Part shown: positions 40,372-50,367 of the stretch, piece by piece
Layout: the number at the start of each line of letters is the position of its first letter
Numbering within the stretch: position 1 is the first letter of the stretch
NCBI GenBank assembly: GCA_963814865.1
Contig: CAWFEN010000014.1
Coordinates: forward strand, 868,001 to 932,000
Length of the DNA: 64,000 bases
DNA from: AP-15 sp963814865
GTDB lineage: Bacteria; Pseudomonadota; Alphaproteobacteria; ATCC43930; CGMCC-115725
Direction: 5' to 3'
Made by a program: the position numbers and the translations under genes
Notes under the pieces: generated by a model
Told to the model about the DNA's origin: nothing
What the model saw: only the letters and a program-made list of their open reading frames with translations
Databases searched by the model: none

Positions 40372-41478
40372 TCAGGCCTGGACCAGCAGGTTCGCAAGGA
40401 ACTCGTCCTTCCAACCCGCGAGATTGAATTTGCCGCGCAGCGAGACCTTCGAGCGGTCCTTTTGCATCAGGTTGAGCGCCATGTGCCTCAGAATTGCAAG
40501 ATTATACGGGCTGTTGTCCAGGCGGCTTCTGACCTGGTCTTCGTTCATCACGACATTGAGCACCCAGTGCAGGCGGTTCTCCACGCCCCAATGAGAGCGG
40601 ACCGCCTGGCCAAGCCGTTCCGGCGACAACGCTGCGCTGAGCAGATAGTAGGCGGTTTCGGTGGTGGTCCGCGCGCTCGCCTTGGTCATCGTCTGGCGGG
40701 TGCGGACGACCCGTCCGACAGCGGCCAGACCCGGCCATTGATAGCGTTCGCGCAGCGCGCCGATATCGGCTGAAACGAGGCTGGTGCGGGTCTCGACCCG
40801 GCCGTGATCGCAATCGACCGTCGAATAGCCGTCCGCAGCCCGATGCCGCGGCTCTTCGAAGAACCGGCAGACATCCGCATGCAGGGCGCCGTGATTGCCC
40901 TTGAGCGCAAGAACATAATCCCCGCCCTGAAGGATGACCTGCCGGGCGACGTCGCGCTGGCAATTGAGCGCATCGGCGGTCACGATAGCTCCCTTGAGCG
41001 ACAGCATTTCCAAGAGCTTGGCGACGGCCGTCGTCTCATTCGACTTGGCTGTGGTGGCGATCTGCGCCAGCACCAGGCGCTTGTCGCAGCACCAGGCGCT
41101 GATCATCATCAGGGCGGATTTCGCATTGGCGGGGCTGAACGAGCGGCGCAGCACCTTGCCATCGATGGCGATCACGCCGGTGCAGGTCTCGCCAAAGCGC
41201 GCCACGAATTTCTGGAAGCACGCCCGGAACTGGTCGGGGTCGAGGCGGCGAAACACCCGGCTGAAGGTATCGTGGCTCGGCACCCCGTTTTTCAGCTCGA
41301 GGAAGCTGCCGAGGAATTCCTGCTTGGCCTCGGCGAAGACGGCCATGTCTACCGCGGTTTGCGCGCCGGACAGAACCGCGCACAGCGCAATCGTCAGGAT
41401 TTCCAGCAGATCGTGGCGCTGGGGATTGTTCGCCCGCGGGTCCTTCAACCCGGCAAAGCACGCGTCGAACCGCTCCAT
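40372..41478 (-). mobile_element. ISAs1-family transposase (insertion sequence)
   Basis: 368-residue DDE transposase. Motifs seen are PRANNPQRHDLLEILTIALC near the start, the first Asp in VIAIDGKVLRRS, IVTADALNCQ, and SHWGVENRLHWVLNVVMNED with the catalytic Glu. All are intact, so it may be active. ATG 41478 (MERFDACFA) is preferred over an upstream TTG. Terminal inverted repeats could not be identified with confidence on either flank. Confidence 0.88.
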
Positions 41479-41565
41479 TTTTCCGTGGAGCACGATGTCC
41501 TGCGTCACTGGGCCCAAACCTTCAGCCGGCCGCGGGCCGCTCAGGGCCGGCCTCGGGCATCCGGT

Positions 41566-41617
41566 GGAGTGGTGTCGGGCGGAGTGGTGCCGGGCGGAGT
41601 GGTGCCGGGCGGAGTGG
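41566..41617. repeat. 15-bp tandem repeat, about 3.5 copies
   Basis: Unit GGAGTGGTGCCGGGC repeated, the first copy with T for C at the eleventh base, followed by a partial GGAGTGG copy. Confidence 0.85.
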
Positions 41618-41880
41618 CGAGCATGCTGACATCGGCGATTTTCCCCATGCCGTTCTCTCGTTAGAGGCGAACATTAACGCCAGCAGGTCAGCACACCGTC
41701 ACCAATCGAGGCAAATATATGTCAAAATAGATTCTGGCCAGATTGACGGCGCCTGATTGACGCCGGCACCGCGCAATTTGGCTGCGCGCTCGCCCCCATC
41801 CGGGTCTGAAATCGGCGGCTGCAAATTTCCCGCGCCTGAGGCGACGCGGCCAGACGGATGAGGTTGTTGCTGAAACCATT

Positions 41881-41925
41881 TGTTAAGAGCTGGCATAGTT
41901 TTTTGTTAAGAGCTGGCATAGTTTT
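41881..41925. repeat. 23-bp tandem duplication
   Basis: TGTTAAGAGCTGGCATAG followed by a T-run occurs twice in tandem at a 23-base period. On the minus strand each unit starts MPALNK, so it may be duplicated 5' sequence of a lost gene. Confidence 0.8.
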
Positions 41926-42060
41926 CTTCGTGACGGCCAGTGGGACGTATTTTTGACGCCGCGCAAGTTAAGTTAATCAAGAGGGCAGCGGCTTAGAAAA
42001 CCCGATGCGGCATGCGCGTTCCCGCCGAGCCGAAGGTGGAGATGGGGGAGCAATGCTTCG

Positions 42061-43239
42061 ATGATCATCCGCGATCTGGCCGCAGCAGTGGTCCGTGGCG
42101 TGCGGGTCTCCTCGGCCACGATAGCATGGGAAGACCGGGAATTCGCCGACCAGACCTTGACGTTCGCCATCGAGGACGGTGCCGTCGAGGGGGATGGATG
42201 CGCGATTGACGGACCGAATGCGGACGCTTTCCTGGCCGGATGCTTCCCGCTCGCCGCAGTGCATGGCGAGGCGCGCGTGCGCATCGAGGGGCAGCCCTGT
42301 CCGATGCTGGTCGATGGGTTGCGGACCGTTCACGCGTGGTGGACGAGTTGGGGGGGGATGCCGAGCGCCGCGCCCGAGATCGAGACCGCGCCGCGGAGCC
42401 GCAGCCGCTTTCCGACCGGGCCGCGGCGAGCCGTAGCCTGCCTGTCGGGGGGCGTCGACGGGCTCCACATGCTGATGCGCAATCGGCAGCTCTATCGCCC
42501 GGACGACCCCGCCTACATCCGCGAGGCGCTGTTCATCCACGGGTTCGATATTGGCAAGCGCGCGCGCGACCCGGAGAACGAGCGCTACCGGATGGCGCTG
42601 CGGCGTCTCGAGCCGGTGGCGGCCGAAACCGGCTTGCGCCTGATCCCGTGCCGTACCACCCTGCGTCATCTGCCGACACAGCCGGATTTTTGGACGCACC
42701 GCCACAACGTGGCGGCGCTCGCTGCGGTCGGTCACGCCGCCAGCCGCGGATTGACATATCTCTTGATCGCCGGCGCATATCACCTTGCCAATCCGGTTCC
42801 GATGGGCTCGCACCCCGCGGTCGATGGCCTGTTCTCCAGCCAGCGCGTCACGGTTCTCCATGAAGGGGCGCGATTTAGCCGCCTGGACAAGGTCCGCGAT
42901 CTCGCACGCTGGCCGACGGCGCTTGCCGCGCTGCGGGTCTGCCCTAACAACCTCGGCGACGCGGCGAATTGCGGAATTTGCGAAAAATGTCTGGGGACGC
43001 GGCTTGAGCTGCTGGTGGCAGGCGTCGAGGAGACCGCTGCGTTCGGCCCGAGCCTGACCCCCGCCGAACTCTGGGAGGCGGCGGTTCCGCTGCCGAGCGG
43101 CCATCGCGCACTGCGCTACGAGGATCTGCTGCCGGCGCTGCGGGCGCGCGGGCACCATGCCCTCTGTCGCACCCTCGAAGAAAAGATCGCGGCATACCGG
43201 GAACGAGTGCGAAGCGGTGCGCGATGGCCTGGTCTCTGA
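42061..43239 (+). CDS. PP-loop-like protein with C-terminal NCGxCxKC motif
   Basis: 392-residue soluble protein. A PP-loop-like SGGVDG at residues 129-134 follows a short strand, as in ATP-pyrophosphatases such as QueC and asparagine synthetase. NCGICEKC at 303-310 could bind zinc or a cluster. The combination occurs in an uncharacterised family often found near glycan genes, as far as I recall. The usual Ser after Asp in SGGVDS is Gly here, so catalysis is uncertain. ATG 42061 follows GGGGGAG at longer than usual spacing. Confidence 0.65.
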   Translation: MIIRDLAAAVVRGVRVSSATIAWEDREFADQTLTFAIEDGAVEGDGCAIDGPNADAFLAGCFPLAAVHGEARVRIEGQPCPMLVDGLRTVHAWWTSWGGMPSAAPEIETAPRSRSRFPTGPRRAVACLSGGVDGLHMLMRNRQLYRPDDPAYIREALFIHGFDIGKRARDPENERYRMALRRLEPVAAETGLRLIPCRTTLRHLPTQPDFWTHRHNVAALAAVGHAASRGLTYLLIAGAYHLANPVPMGSHPAVDGLFSSQRVTVLHEGARFSRLDKVRDLARWPTALAALRVCPNNLGDAANCGICEKCLGTRLELLVAGVEETAAFGPSLTPAELWEAAVPLPSGHRALRYEDLLPALRARGHHALCRTLEEKIAAYRERVRSGARWPGL

Positions 43240-43375
43240 TCGCATCGGGCAAACCAGTCGGCCACTATTTTCTTGATGGCTGTCCGACCGCGTTTCAAGA
43301 TCGTTCGCGGCCTGTGGCTGCTCGTCGGCGGCGAGCCGCGGCGGCGTGTGCAGCTGTACCTTAGGGACAACGGCG

Positions 43376-45452
43376 ATGGCGTTGATGATCGGCGTCCTTG
43401 GGCCCCTGCTCATCGAGAGCGAGGGTCGTCGGTTCGGAAAATTCCCGAGAAAGGCGCGGGCTCTGCTCGCCTATCTCGCGGGGCAGGGCGGTCGCCCCGC
43501 CAGCCGCGAGCGCCTGGCGGATCTGCTGTGGCCGTACCAGGGATCGGACCAGGCGCGCCATAGTCTGCGCAACTGCCTGCTGGAGCTGCGCAAGGCGCTC
43601 GGAACCGTCGCCGGGGCTCACCTGGTCACCGATTTCGGCACTTGTCGAATCCTCGGCGCGGATACCGATCTCGATCGCTTTGAGCAGCTCTCCCGCTCGC
43701 AGCACCGCGCCGAGCTGAACGCCGCGGCCGAGCTGTACCGCGGCGAGTTTCTCGCCGATTTCGTCATTGATTCGGAGCCGTTCCAGGAATGGCTCGCCGC
43801 CGAGCGCGACCGTACCCTCGATCTGGTCTGCGGCATCCTGCAGCGCCTCGCCGGCGAGCAGGACAGCGCCGGGGAGCACGATGCCGCGATCCGATCGGCG
43901 CGCCGGCTGGTGACGCTCGATCAGCTGTCGGAAGTCGGTCAGCGCGCGCTGATCCGCGCCTATGCGCACGCCGGTCGGCGGCCCGAGGCCCTGCGCCAAT
44001 ACCGCATCTGCGCCGAAATCCTGAAGCGCGAGCTCGGGGTCGCGCCCGATACCGAGACCCAGGCGCTGGCCAAGGAGATCGCGCAATCGGGGGGTACGGG
44101 CGAGCCGGTTGCAGCCGGCCGGGCGACCGATCGCGGCACCGTCGTGCTCGCCGAAGCATTCAGCCCGCTGTCCGGCATCAGAGCCTCCCAGCGGCCCGCG
44201 GCCGTGGTGCTCGCGCGCCAGCAATGGCCCTGCATCCTGCCCAGCATCGGCGTGTTCGTCGCCTCGCTGCGCAACCTGACCGGCGATCCCGGTAATCAGC
44301 ATCTGGTAGAAGGCTTTACCGACGATCTCGTCACCGACCTGCTGCGGCGCGGCCGCGGGCTCTCGCTCGCGCGGATCGACGATGAGCGGCGGGCGCCGGA
44401 TCATTTGTCTGGAGAAGCCGAAGCCGAAACCGAGTACGTCATCACCGGCAGCGCCCAGCGCAGCAGTCCCGGGATGCTGCGGCTCAACATGCAGATTACC
44501 GACGCTGCGACAGCCAAATATCGATGGGCCGGTCGATATGAAGTGAGCCCTGACGATCTCGCATTGGTCCAGACCAAAATCACCCGGCAGATCTCGCGCG
44601 AGCTGCATCTGCTGATCCTCCAGGAAGCGAGCCGGCGCGCTTTTGCGGCGGCGGGCGTCGACATCGGGGTCAGCGAATGCCTCTCGCGCGCGGCGACTGC
44701 GCTCCGGGGAAGGGTCACGCCCGAACTGACCGCCGAGGCGCAGAGCTGGCTGCTCGGCGCGCTCGCGCGCGACCCGCGCAATGTCGAATTGCTGACCGGC
44801 CTGGCGCGCACCTGCCAGCACGTCGTCAGCCAGCCTTGGTGGGGCGATCCTCGGGCGGTTGCGGTTTCATCCGACCTCGGACGCGAGGCCGCCGCGATCG
44901 CGCTGGCGCTGGCGCCCGGGAATGCCGATGCGCATTCCATCCAGGGCATGCTGCTCTCGGCGGCAGGGGAGCTGGAGGAGGCGGGGCGCGCTTTCGAGCG
45001 GGCATTGGCGGCCGACCGAACGCTCGGCATCGCCCACGGGTTTGCCGGGTACAACGGCGCGTTTCTCGGTCATGCCGACCAGACCATGGCGGCGGTCGAA
45101 CGGGCCATGCGTTTCGATGAGTTCGGACCGGCGGCACAGCATCTTTCTCTTTTTCGGCGGATTTGCCGAGCTGCTGCTCGGCCGCACCGAAGCGGCGATC
45201 GCGCTGCTCGATAAATCTCTGGAACGCAATCCACGCTATGGCGGTGCTCAGCTGTTCCTGATGGCTGCCCATTCCATGGCCGGAAATAGCGGCGGCGCCA
45301 CCCGGCTGGCGGCCTCGTTCCACGCGCAATATCCGGAGTACCGGTCGAGCGCCTTTGAGCAGCTCTGGCTGTCGCGCTCCACCTCCGACGTCTACCGCGC
45401 GCAGATCGGCCCCGTGTTCGAGAGGAACCGCAGCCTCGACGTCGGCGGCTGA
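43376..45452 (+). CDS. BTAD-type transcriptional regulator with TolB-like and TPR regions, one frameshift
   Basis: About 691 residues. The N-terminal winged helix (IGVLGPLLIESEGRRF, LAYLAGQGGRPASRERLADL) and BTAD domain to about residue 240 resemble SARP activators. Then follows a TolB-like region (SLRNLTGDPGNQHLVEGFTDDL; EYVITGSAQR; KYRWAGRYE) and C-terminal TPR helices. An extra base near 45145 separates HLSLF from FFGGFAELLLG; joining them restores the TPR. ATG 43376 follows AGGGA. Signal and targets are unknown. Confidence 0.82.
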
Positions 45453-45489
45453 CCGCCGGGACGTCGGTCTCCGGACGCCGCGCTGCTTC

Positions 45490-47181
45490 TCAGGGAGCGC
45501 GGGCGGGTGCCCACGGCTCGGGGGCGCGGGGTTCGAGATCGGTCACGACGTCGATCAGCACCGGCTCGCCGGCGCCCAGCGCCTCGGCGAGAGCCGGTGC
45601 GATCTCGGCCGGGTGCTCGACCCGGATGCCGCGCACGCCAAAGCTCTTCGCCACCGCGGTGAAGTCGGTCGGCCCGAACCGGACGAGCTCCTCGGCCTTG
45701 GCGGCCCGGTTGCCGGCAATGCGGCGGACCCCGGTCAGGTTCTGGCCAAAGCCGGAATTGTTGTTGACGACGATCGTGACGGCGATACCGCATCGGCGGG
45801 CCGTCTCCAATTCGGCGAGGTGGTAGTAGAACCCGCCATCGCCGGTGAAGCACAGCACGGCGCGGTTCGGCGCCGCGCATTTGGCGCCGAGCGAGGCCGG
45901 AAACGACCAGCCGAGCGATCCGGCGGCGCGCAGATAGGTCTGCCCGGCACCGTTGAAGTCGATCATCGTGCCGGTCCAGATGCCGGAATAGCCGGTGTCG
46001 GCCACCACGATCGCATCGGGCGGCAAAGCCCTGGTAATCTCGGCGCACAGCCGCTCGACCCGGATCGGCGCCCGGTCGTCGGCGGCGAGCGGTGCCATCG
46101 TGGCGCGCCAATCGTCCATGATACGCGCCGCCTCCTCGGCAAAACCCGGATCGCGCGCCGGCTGCCCGATCAGCTGATTGAGCCGTGCCAAGGTCGCCTT
46201 CGGGTCGCCGACCAGCCCCGTCGTGTTCGGGTAGCTGCGCCCGATCTCCAGCGGGTCGGCGTCGATCTGCACGATCCTGGCGGCGCGCGCCGGCACCGTC
46301 CAGTTCAGGGTGACCTGGTCGCCGGTGTCGCAGCCGATGAACAGCACGAGATCGGCGCCGTGGACGATGCGGTTGGCCGGCGGCGCCGAATAGCCGCCGG
46401 CGACCCCGACCGACAGCCGGTGCCGGGTCGGGATGATGCCGCGCGCGCCGAGCGTCGTTGCCACCGGCGCCGCCAGCGCCTCGGCCAGGGCGAGCACTTC
46501 CGGCCCGGCCTGCGAGGCGGCGGCCCCGTCGCCGGCGACGATGGCGATGCGGGGGCAGGCCGCCAGCGCTGCGGCGGCGCGTTCGAGATCGCGCGCGTCA
46601 CCCACCGGCCGGTGCGCCGGGATACGCCGCGCCTCGGGGTCGAGGATGGTCGGCTCGGCGGTTTCGCCGAGCTCGATCACGTCGCCCTGCAGCCCGCAAA
46701 AGTCGAGATGGGTCGGGCGGGCGCTGTCGGCCAGGGCCGCGCGCCAGGCGTGGCGCAGCAGGCGCGGCAGCTCGGCGGTCGAATCGACCGGTGCCGAGAA
46801 CTTGGTCACCGCGGCAAAGAGCGGGGCGTGGGCGATTTCCTGATAGGCGTTGCGGTGCTGGAACGATGGCTCCTTGCGGCCGGTCAGCGCAATCACCGGG
46901 CTGTGCCCGAGAAAGGCGTCCTGCAGACCCGAGGCGAGGTTGGCGGCGCCGACCGACTGCGCCATGCACACGCCCGGCCGCCCGGCAATGCGGGCATAGC
47001 CGTCGGCCATGTAGGCCGCCGCCTTTTCGGAATGGGCGAGCACCCGCGTCACCCCCAATTCGTCGATCTCGATCAAGGTGCGGCGCATCACGGATTCGAT
47101 GAAAAAGATATGCGTCATGCCGGTCCCGGCCAGCGCGCGCGCCAGCCACTCGGCGCCGTTCATCGACTTCTGTTCGCTCAA
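45490..47181 (-). CDS. Thiamine-diphosphate-dependent enzyme, acetolactate-synthase-like
   Basis: 563 residues with the three-domain architecture of the POX/AHAS family. The N-terminal catalytic Glu is in HSEKAAAYMADGYAR, the central domain has VAGDGAAASQAG, and the C-terminal ThDP-binding motif is GDGGFYYHLAELETA followed by VNNNSGFGQ. Distinct from biosynthetic AHAS in lacking a small-subunit gene nearby. Paired with an SDR 30 bases upstream. A carboligase or decarboxylase role is likely; the substrate is unknown. Confidence 0.88.
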   Translation of the reverse strand: MSEQKSMNGAEWLARALAGTGMTHIFFIESVMRRTLIEIDELGVTRVLAHSEKAAAYMADGYARIAGRPGVCMAQSVGAANLASGLQDAFLGHSPVIALTGRKEPSFQHRNAYQEIAHAPLFAAVTKFSAPVDSTAELPRLLRHAWRAALADSARPTHLDFCGLQGDVIELGETAEPTILDPEARRIPAHRPVGDARDLERAAAALAACPRIAIVAGDGAAASQAGPEVLALAEALAAPVATTLGARGIIPTRHRLSVGVAGGYSAPPANRIVHGADLVLFIGCDTGDQVTLNWTVPARAARIVQIDADPLEIGRSYPNTTGLVGDPKATLARLNQLIGQPARDPGFAEEAARIMDDWRATMAPLAADDRAPIRVERLCAEITRALPPDAIVVADTGYSGIWTGTMIDFNGAGQTYLRAAGSLGWSFPASLGAKCAAPNRAVLCFTGDGGFYYHLAELETARRCGIAVTIVVNNNSGFGQNLTGVRRIAGNRAAKAEELVRFGPTDFTAVAKSFGVRGIRVEHPAEIAPALAEALGAGEPVLIDVVTDLEPRAPEPWAPARAP

Positions 47182-47211
47182 TTCGGTTTCCTCCCTCGGC
47201 GCGGCGCGCTC

Positions 47212-47973
47212 TCAGAGCGTCAACCCGCCATCGACGATGATGGTCTGGCCGGTGATCATCGCCGCGCCCGCGCACAAAAAGAAGATCGTCTCGGCGATGT
47301 CTTCGGGCCTGCAGGCGCGTTTCAGGGGCGTGCGCTCGATCGAAATCTCCTTGCGGTCGGCGGGCCAGTCCTTGTTCCACGGGCTGTCGACAAAACCCGG
47401 CGCCACGGCGTTGACCCGAACCTCCGGCGCCAATGTCCGCGCCAGGCTGCGCGTCAGATTGATCAGCCCGGCCTTGCTCGTCGCATAGGGGATGCTGCTG
47501 CCGCTGCCCATCACGCCGGCGATCGAGGCGGTGTTGCAGACGGCGCCCCGCGCCGCCTTCAGCGCCGGCACCGCGGCATGGGCGCAGCGGAACGGGCCGA
47601 TCAGATTGGTCGTCAGGATCCGCGCCCAGAACTCCTCGGTCAGCGCGTCGAGATCGGCAAACGGGATCGGGGTCGGCGTCGCCGGGGTCCCGGCATTGTT
47701 GACCAGGAAATCAAGCCGGCCGAGCCCGTCGACGGCACTTGCCACCATCCGCTCGGCCTCCGCTGGCCGCGAGACGTCGCCCGGCGCCGCGATCACGCGG
47801 CGGCCCTGCGCCTTCAGCCGCGCGATCTCGGCCGGCCCGCGCGGGTCGTCGGGCAGATGGTTGAGCGCCACGGCGGCGCCGCAGCGCGCGAAGATTTCGG
47901 CCGCGGCGAGCCCGATGCCCGAGGCCGCGCCGGTGACCAGCACCGCCTTGCCGGTCAGATCCGCACTGATCAT
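47212..47973 (-). CDS. Short-chain dehydrogenase/reductase
   Basis: 253-residue classical SDR. The cofactor motif is TGAASGIG, the structural NNAG follows, and the active site is Ser in NTASIAGV with YATSK giving Tyr and Lys. The C-terminal GQTIIVDGGLTL is typical. It probably shares a transcript with the ThDP enzyme and could reduce its product (inference). It is divergent from the VOC gene. Confidence 0.9.
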   Translation of the reverse strand: MISADLTGKAVLVTGAASGIGLAAAEIFARCGAAVALNHLPDDPRGPAEIARLKAQGRRVIAAPGDVSRPAEAERMVASAVDGLGRLDFLVNNAGTPATPTPIPFADLDALTEEFWARILTTNLIGPFRCAHAAVPALKAARGAVCNTASIAGVMGSGSSIPYATSKAGLINLTRSLARTLAPEVRVNAVAPGFVDSPWNKDWPADRKEISIERTPLKRACRPEDIAETIFFLCAGAAMITGQTIIVDGGLTL

Positions 47974-48105
47974 GGGAATAAGCTTTCACAGAGAGCAAAG
48001 CCGATGGGGACAGGATCACCGCGCTGCTTTCCGTGTCAAGGCATCGGCGTTATGTGATAATTCTGGTCCCCGCCGGGTGCTCCACCTGGGGACAAGGAGG
48101 AGGAA

Positions 48106-48693
48106 ATGGATACGATCGAAACCGCGAGAGAGGCCGCCGCCACCGGGCTGTTGTCGCGCCTCCCGTCGCGCCTGCACCACAACGCCTTTGTCGTGAAGGA
48201 TCACGAGGTCAACCGGCGGTTTTTCGAGGATCTGCTCGGGATTCCGCTGGTCGCGACCTGGTGCGAGAAAAATTACAGCGCCGAAATGCAGCGGGAAGTC
48301 GAATTCTGCCACACCTTTTTCAGCATGGCCGACGGCGGCGCGCTCGCCTTCTTCCAGTTCGCCGACCCGGAAATGTACGAGCTGACCCAGGCCGAGCGGC
48401 CGGCCAAGATCGGCCGTCACTACCACATCGCGTTCAAGGCCGAGCCCGAAACCTATGACGAGCTGAAGCAGCGGCTCGAAGCGGCCGGCGAGAAATACCG
48501 CGAGACCAATCACGGCTATTGCAAGTCGATCTATATCGCCTCGCCCGACGGGCTGATCGTCGAGTTCACCCAGGATCCCGACGACGTCGCCGAGATCGAC
48601 GCGCTGCGCCGCGCCGACGCGCACAGCGAATTGGCGCGCTGGCTCGACGGCGACCGGCGCACCAACAACGAGCTGCGCGGTCGCGCCATCTGA
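48106..48693 (+). CDS. VOC (glyoxalase/dioxygenase superfamily) protein
   Basis: 195 residues with paired beta-alpha-beta-beta-beta modules. Candidate metal ligands are His in LHHNAFVVKD, His in GRHYHIAF and Glu in GLIVEFTQDP, as in type I extradiol dioxygenases and glyoxalases. Strong RBS AAGGAGGAGG lies before ATG 48106. It has an N-terminal extension of about 20 residues. The reaction is unknown; the divergent SDR and ThDP genes suggest a shared catabolic role. Confidence 0.87.
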   Translation: MDTIETAREAAATGLLSRLPSRLHHNAFVVKDHEVNRRFFEDLLGIPLVATWCEKNYSAEMQREVEFCHTFFSMADGGALAFFQFADPEMYELTQAERPAKIGRHYHIAFKAEPETYDELKQRLEAAGEKYRETNHGYCKSIYIASPDGLIVEFTQDPDDVAEIDALRRADAHSELARWLDGDRRTNNELRGRAI

Positions 48694-48729
48694 CCCATCC
48701 GACCAGGGCCGCCGCCCGGCCGCCCTGAT

Positions 48730-48766
48730 CCCGGCCCGCGTTGCGCCCTCGCGCTGCCGGGCCGGG
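48730..48766. terminator. Hairpin between convergent VOC and DUF4189 genes
   Basis: Perfect 9-bp inverted repeat CCCGGCCCG (48730-48738) and CGGGCCGGG (48758-48766) with a 19-base loop. A second shorter one, CAGGGC/GCCCTG, lies at 48704-48727. No U-tract is present. Confidence 0.45.
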
Positions 48767-48781
48767 AGAGGGAAGCCGGGG

Positions 48782-49156
48782 TTATTTGTTGCAGTCGGTG
48801 GTCCGCACGATGCACTCGCCGAGCTTGGCTTTTCCGCAATTCGCCAGCGCGGCGAGCCGTGCCGCATCGCTCGACGGGCGCGACGCGGCGCCCCAGCCCT
48901 TGCCGTCCGCGGTCGTCGCCAGCGCGCCGCAGCGCAGCGGCCCGACCCGCATCAGCACCTTGCAGCCGCTGGCGCCGCATTGGCTGAGCGCCGTCTCGGC
49001 GGCCTTCTGCGCCGTCGCCTGGTTCCAGCTCACGCCGCGCCGGCCGGTCGCGGTGTCATAGGCCACCGCGCCATACCCGGCGAAAGCGGGCGCGGCGGCG
49101 AGCAGCACGAACGCCACGGCCAGCATCGCCGCGGTGGTCGAGATCGCACGGTGCAT
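48782..49156 (-). CDS. DUF4189 domain-containing secreted protein
   Basis: 124-residue precursor with a signal peptide (MHRAISTTAAMLAVAFVLLA, cleavage after AFA). The mature domain has GYGAVAYD, ATAQKAAETALSQCG and four further Cys that may form disulfides, matching DUF4189. The function is unknown. ATG 49156 follows GGGGAGAACAG. It lies left of the IS1-type transposon insertion. Confidence 0.85.
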   Translation of the reverse strand: MHRAISTTAAMLAVAFVLLAAAPAFAGYGAVAYDTATGRRGVSWNQATAQKAAETALSQCGASGCKVLMRVGPLRCGALATTADGKGWGAASRPSSDAARLAALANCGKAKLGECIVRTTDCNK

Positions 49157-49382
49157 CGAACTGTTCTCCCCCAATGATCGCTGCCCGGCGCGCCAGCCGC
49201 CGCCGTCGGCAGCGAAATCGATCGGAACGTCGATCAGCACCGCGCTCCGTTGCTCGTCGGCCGTCTCGGCCGCGCACGCCGCTGCCATATCACGCCCCGT
49301 CACTTCCGTTCCAGCGGCAACACCCGGCCGCAGACGGTACGCTCCGACTGAATGGCGGCATCTCATGTCAATCCAATGTTCC

Positions 49383-49390
49383 GCTTGGTA
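49383..49390. repeat. Left target-site duplication of the IS1-type transposon
   Basis: GCTTGGTA directly before the left terminal repeat, against GATTGGTA at 52421-52428 directly after the right terminal repeat: 7 of 8 bases agree, as expected for an 8-bp IS1-family duplication with one later change. Confidence 0.7.
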
Positions 49391-49411
49391 GGTACTGCCT
49401 CAGTTTGAAAT
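49391..49411 (+). repeat. Left terminal inverted repeat
   Basis: Begins GGTACTGCCTCAGTTTGAAA; the full 21 bases are perfectly inverted at 52400-52420. Confidence 0.9.
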
Positions 49412-49468
49412 CCGGTCTCCCAGATTCCGGGTTGACCGACGGCAAGCACGCGCCACATTGCAAGGGTC

Positions 49469-49730
49469 ATGCCTGACCGGTCAAGAAAACCCCGCCCCCG
49501 CGATCCAAATCAGCTCGCCAAGCTGATCGTCGATATTGCCACGGGCCAGGTCGAGGACAAGCCCGATCCGCGCCCCGGACAATTCGTCGAAAGACCCGGC
49601 GGCGGTATCGCTGGGGCGCCGTGGCGGGTTGAAGGGAGGCAAAGCACGAGCGGCGGCGATGACACCTCAGCGGCGCGCGGAGATTGCCAAGAAGGCAGCA
49701 GCGAAGCGGTGGGGGAAGGCCCCGGAATAA
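49469..49730 (+). CDS. Small basic protein (KRWGK-type), one frameshift
   Basis: About 86 residues. DPNQLAKLIVDIATGQVEDK is followed, after one extra base near 49600, by KDPAAVSLGRRGGLKGGKAR and IAKKAAAKRWGKAPE. The two halves match a common short alphaproteobacterial family with a histone-H1-like basic tail, so they belong to one gene. DNA binding is inferred. It is the first gene inside the left end of the transposon. Confidence 0.7.
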
Positions 49731-49808
49731 AAACAGGAATATTTTCCTTAGATTCCCGTCGCCACGGAAATCCATTATCTCAGTCAGTTAACGACGGAGA
49801 CGAGGCTG

Positions 49809-50348
49809 ATGGCGATCCATGACGACATGCAAATTATCGAGCATCTGCTGGACGACCTTGACCAGATCGCTCGCATCGCGCACAGCGCCTATCAATCCTA
49901 TGATGCCGCAGTGTTGCTTGAACACAGCATTCGCGCGGCCGCAACCTGCACGTATGACCACATGGTGGCAGAGGCTGATCGACGCTGGACGGATCGCGCT
50001 GGCATCGTCCCCGGTGATCTCCGTGGTCTGAAATATTGGGTCATCGGACCTAGTGGCGCGTGTGCGATACTTCGTCTCAAGAAAATGGACGAAGACGGAC
50101 GCTCTCGGAATTACCCTACTAAGCAAGCCAAGAATTTTGATCGTCAAGCGTATATTCCCGGACTTCCTGATCCAGCGGTGCGGCTGACTGCTGGTTACTA
50201 CTTAGACGAAGCCAACCAATTCGTCCGCACGCAGATTGCTAGGCCACGAGGCAAGGAAATCCAATGGTGCGCAGCGATCATCCCGCCTGTAGCGCCTGGT
50301 GAGCGCGCGACCTGGGAAGACATTACTCGCCAAAAGGATCTTTTCTGA
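49809..50348 (+). CDS. Unknown protein, partner of the HTH-ImmA/IrrE gene
   Basis: 179 residues with no recognised catalytic motif. It starts with acidic helices (MQIIEHLLDDLDQIARIA), has a strand-rich middle, and ends RLTAGYYLDEANQFVRTQIA and RGKEIQWCAAI. Small proteins of this look often precede ImmA/IrrE genes, as far as I recall. ATG 49809 follows GGAGACGAGG; the next gene starts 20 bases after its stop. It could be the effector or substrate of the peptidase (inference). Confidence 0.75.
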   Translation: MAIHDDMQIIEHLLDDLDQIARIAHSAYQSYDAAVLLEHSIRAAATCTYDHMVAEADRRWTDRAGIVPGDLRGLKYWVIGPSGACAILRLKKMDEDGRSRNYPTKQAKNFDRQAYIPGLPDPAVRLTAGYYLDEANQFVRTQIARPRGKEIQWCAAIIPPVAPGERATWEDITRQKDLF

Positions 50349-50367
50349 CCTATTGAGGTCGGCCAAG

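Larger units (their letters stand above)
41518..42060. other. Intergenic region after the ISAs1 element
   Basis: No supported gene. It carries a short tandem repeat at 41566-41617, a 23-base tandem duplication at 41881-41925, and lower GC than its surroundings. It may hold the eroded end of an insertion sequence and the promoter for the 42061 gene. Confidence 0.5.

Noticed and set aside
40300..41560. Terminal inverted repeats of the ISAs1 element
   Set aside because: No convincing pair could be matched by eye on the two flanks.
45355..48057. 900-codon open frame opposite the ThDP and SDR genes
   Set aside because: Arg/Gly/His-rich composition typical of a shadow frame; both minus-strand genes are intact.
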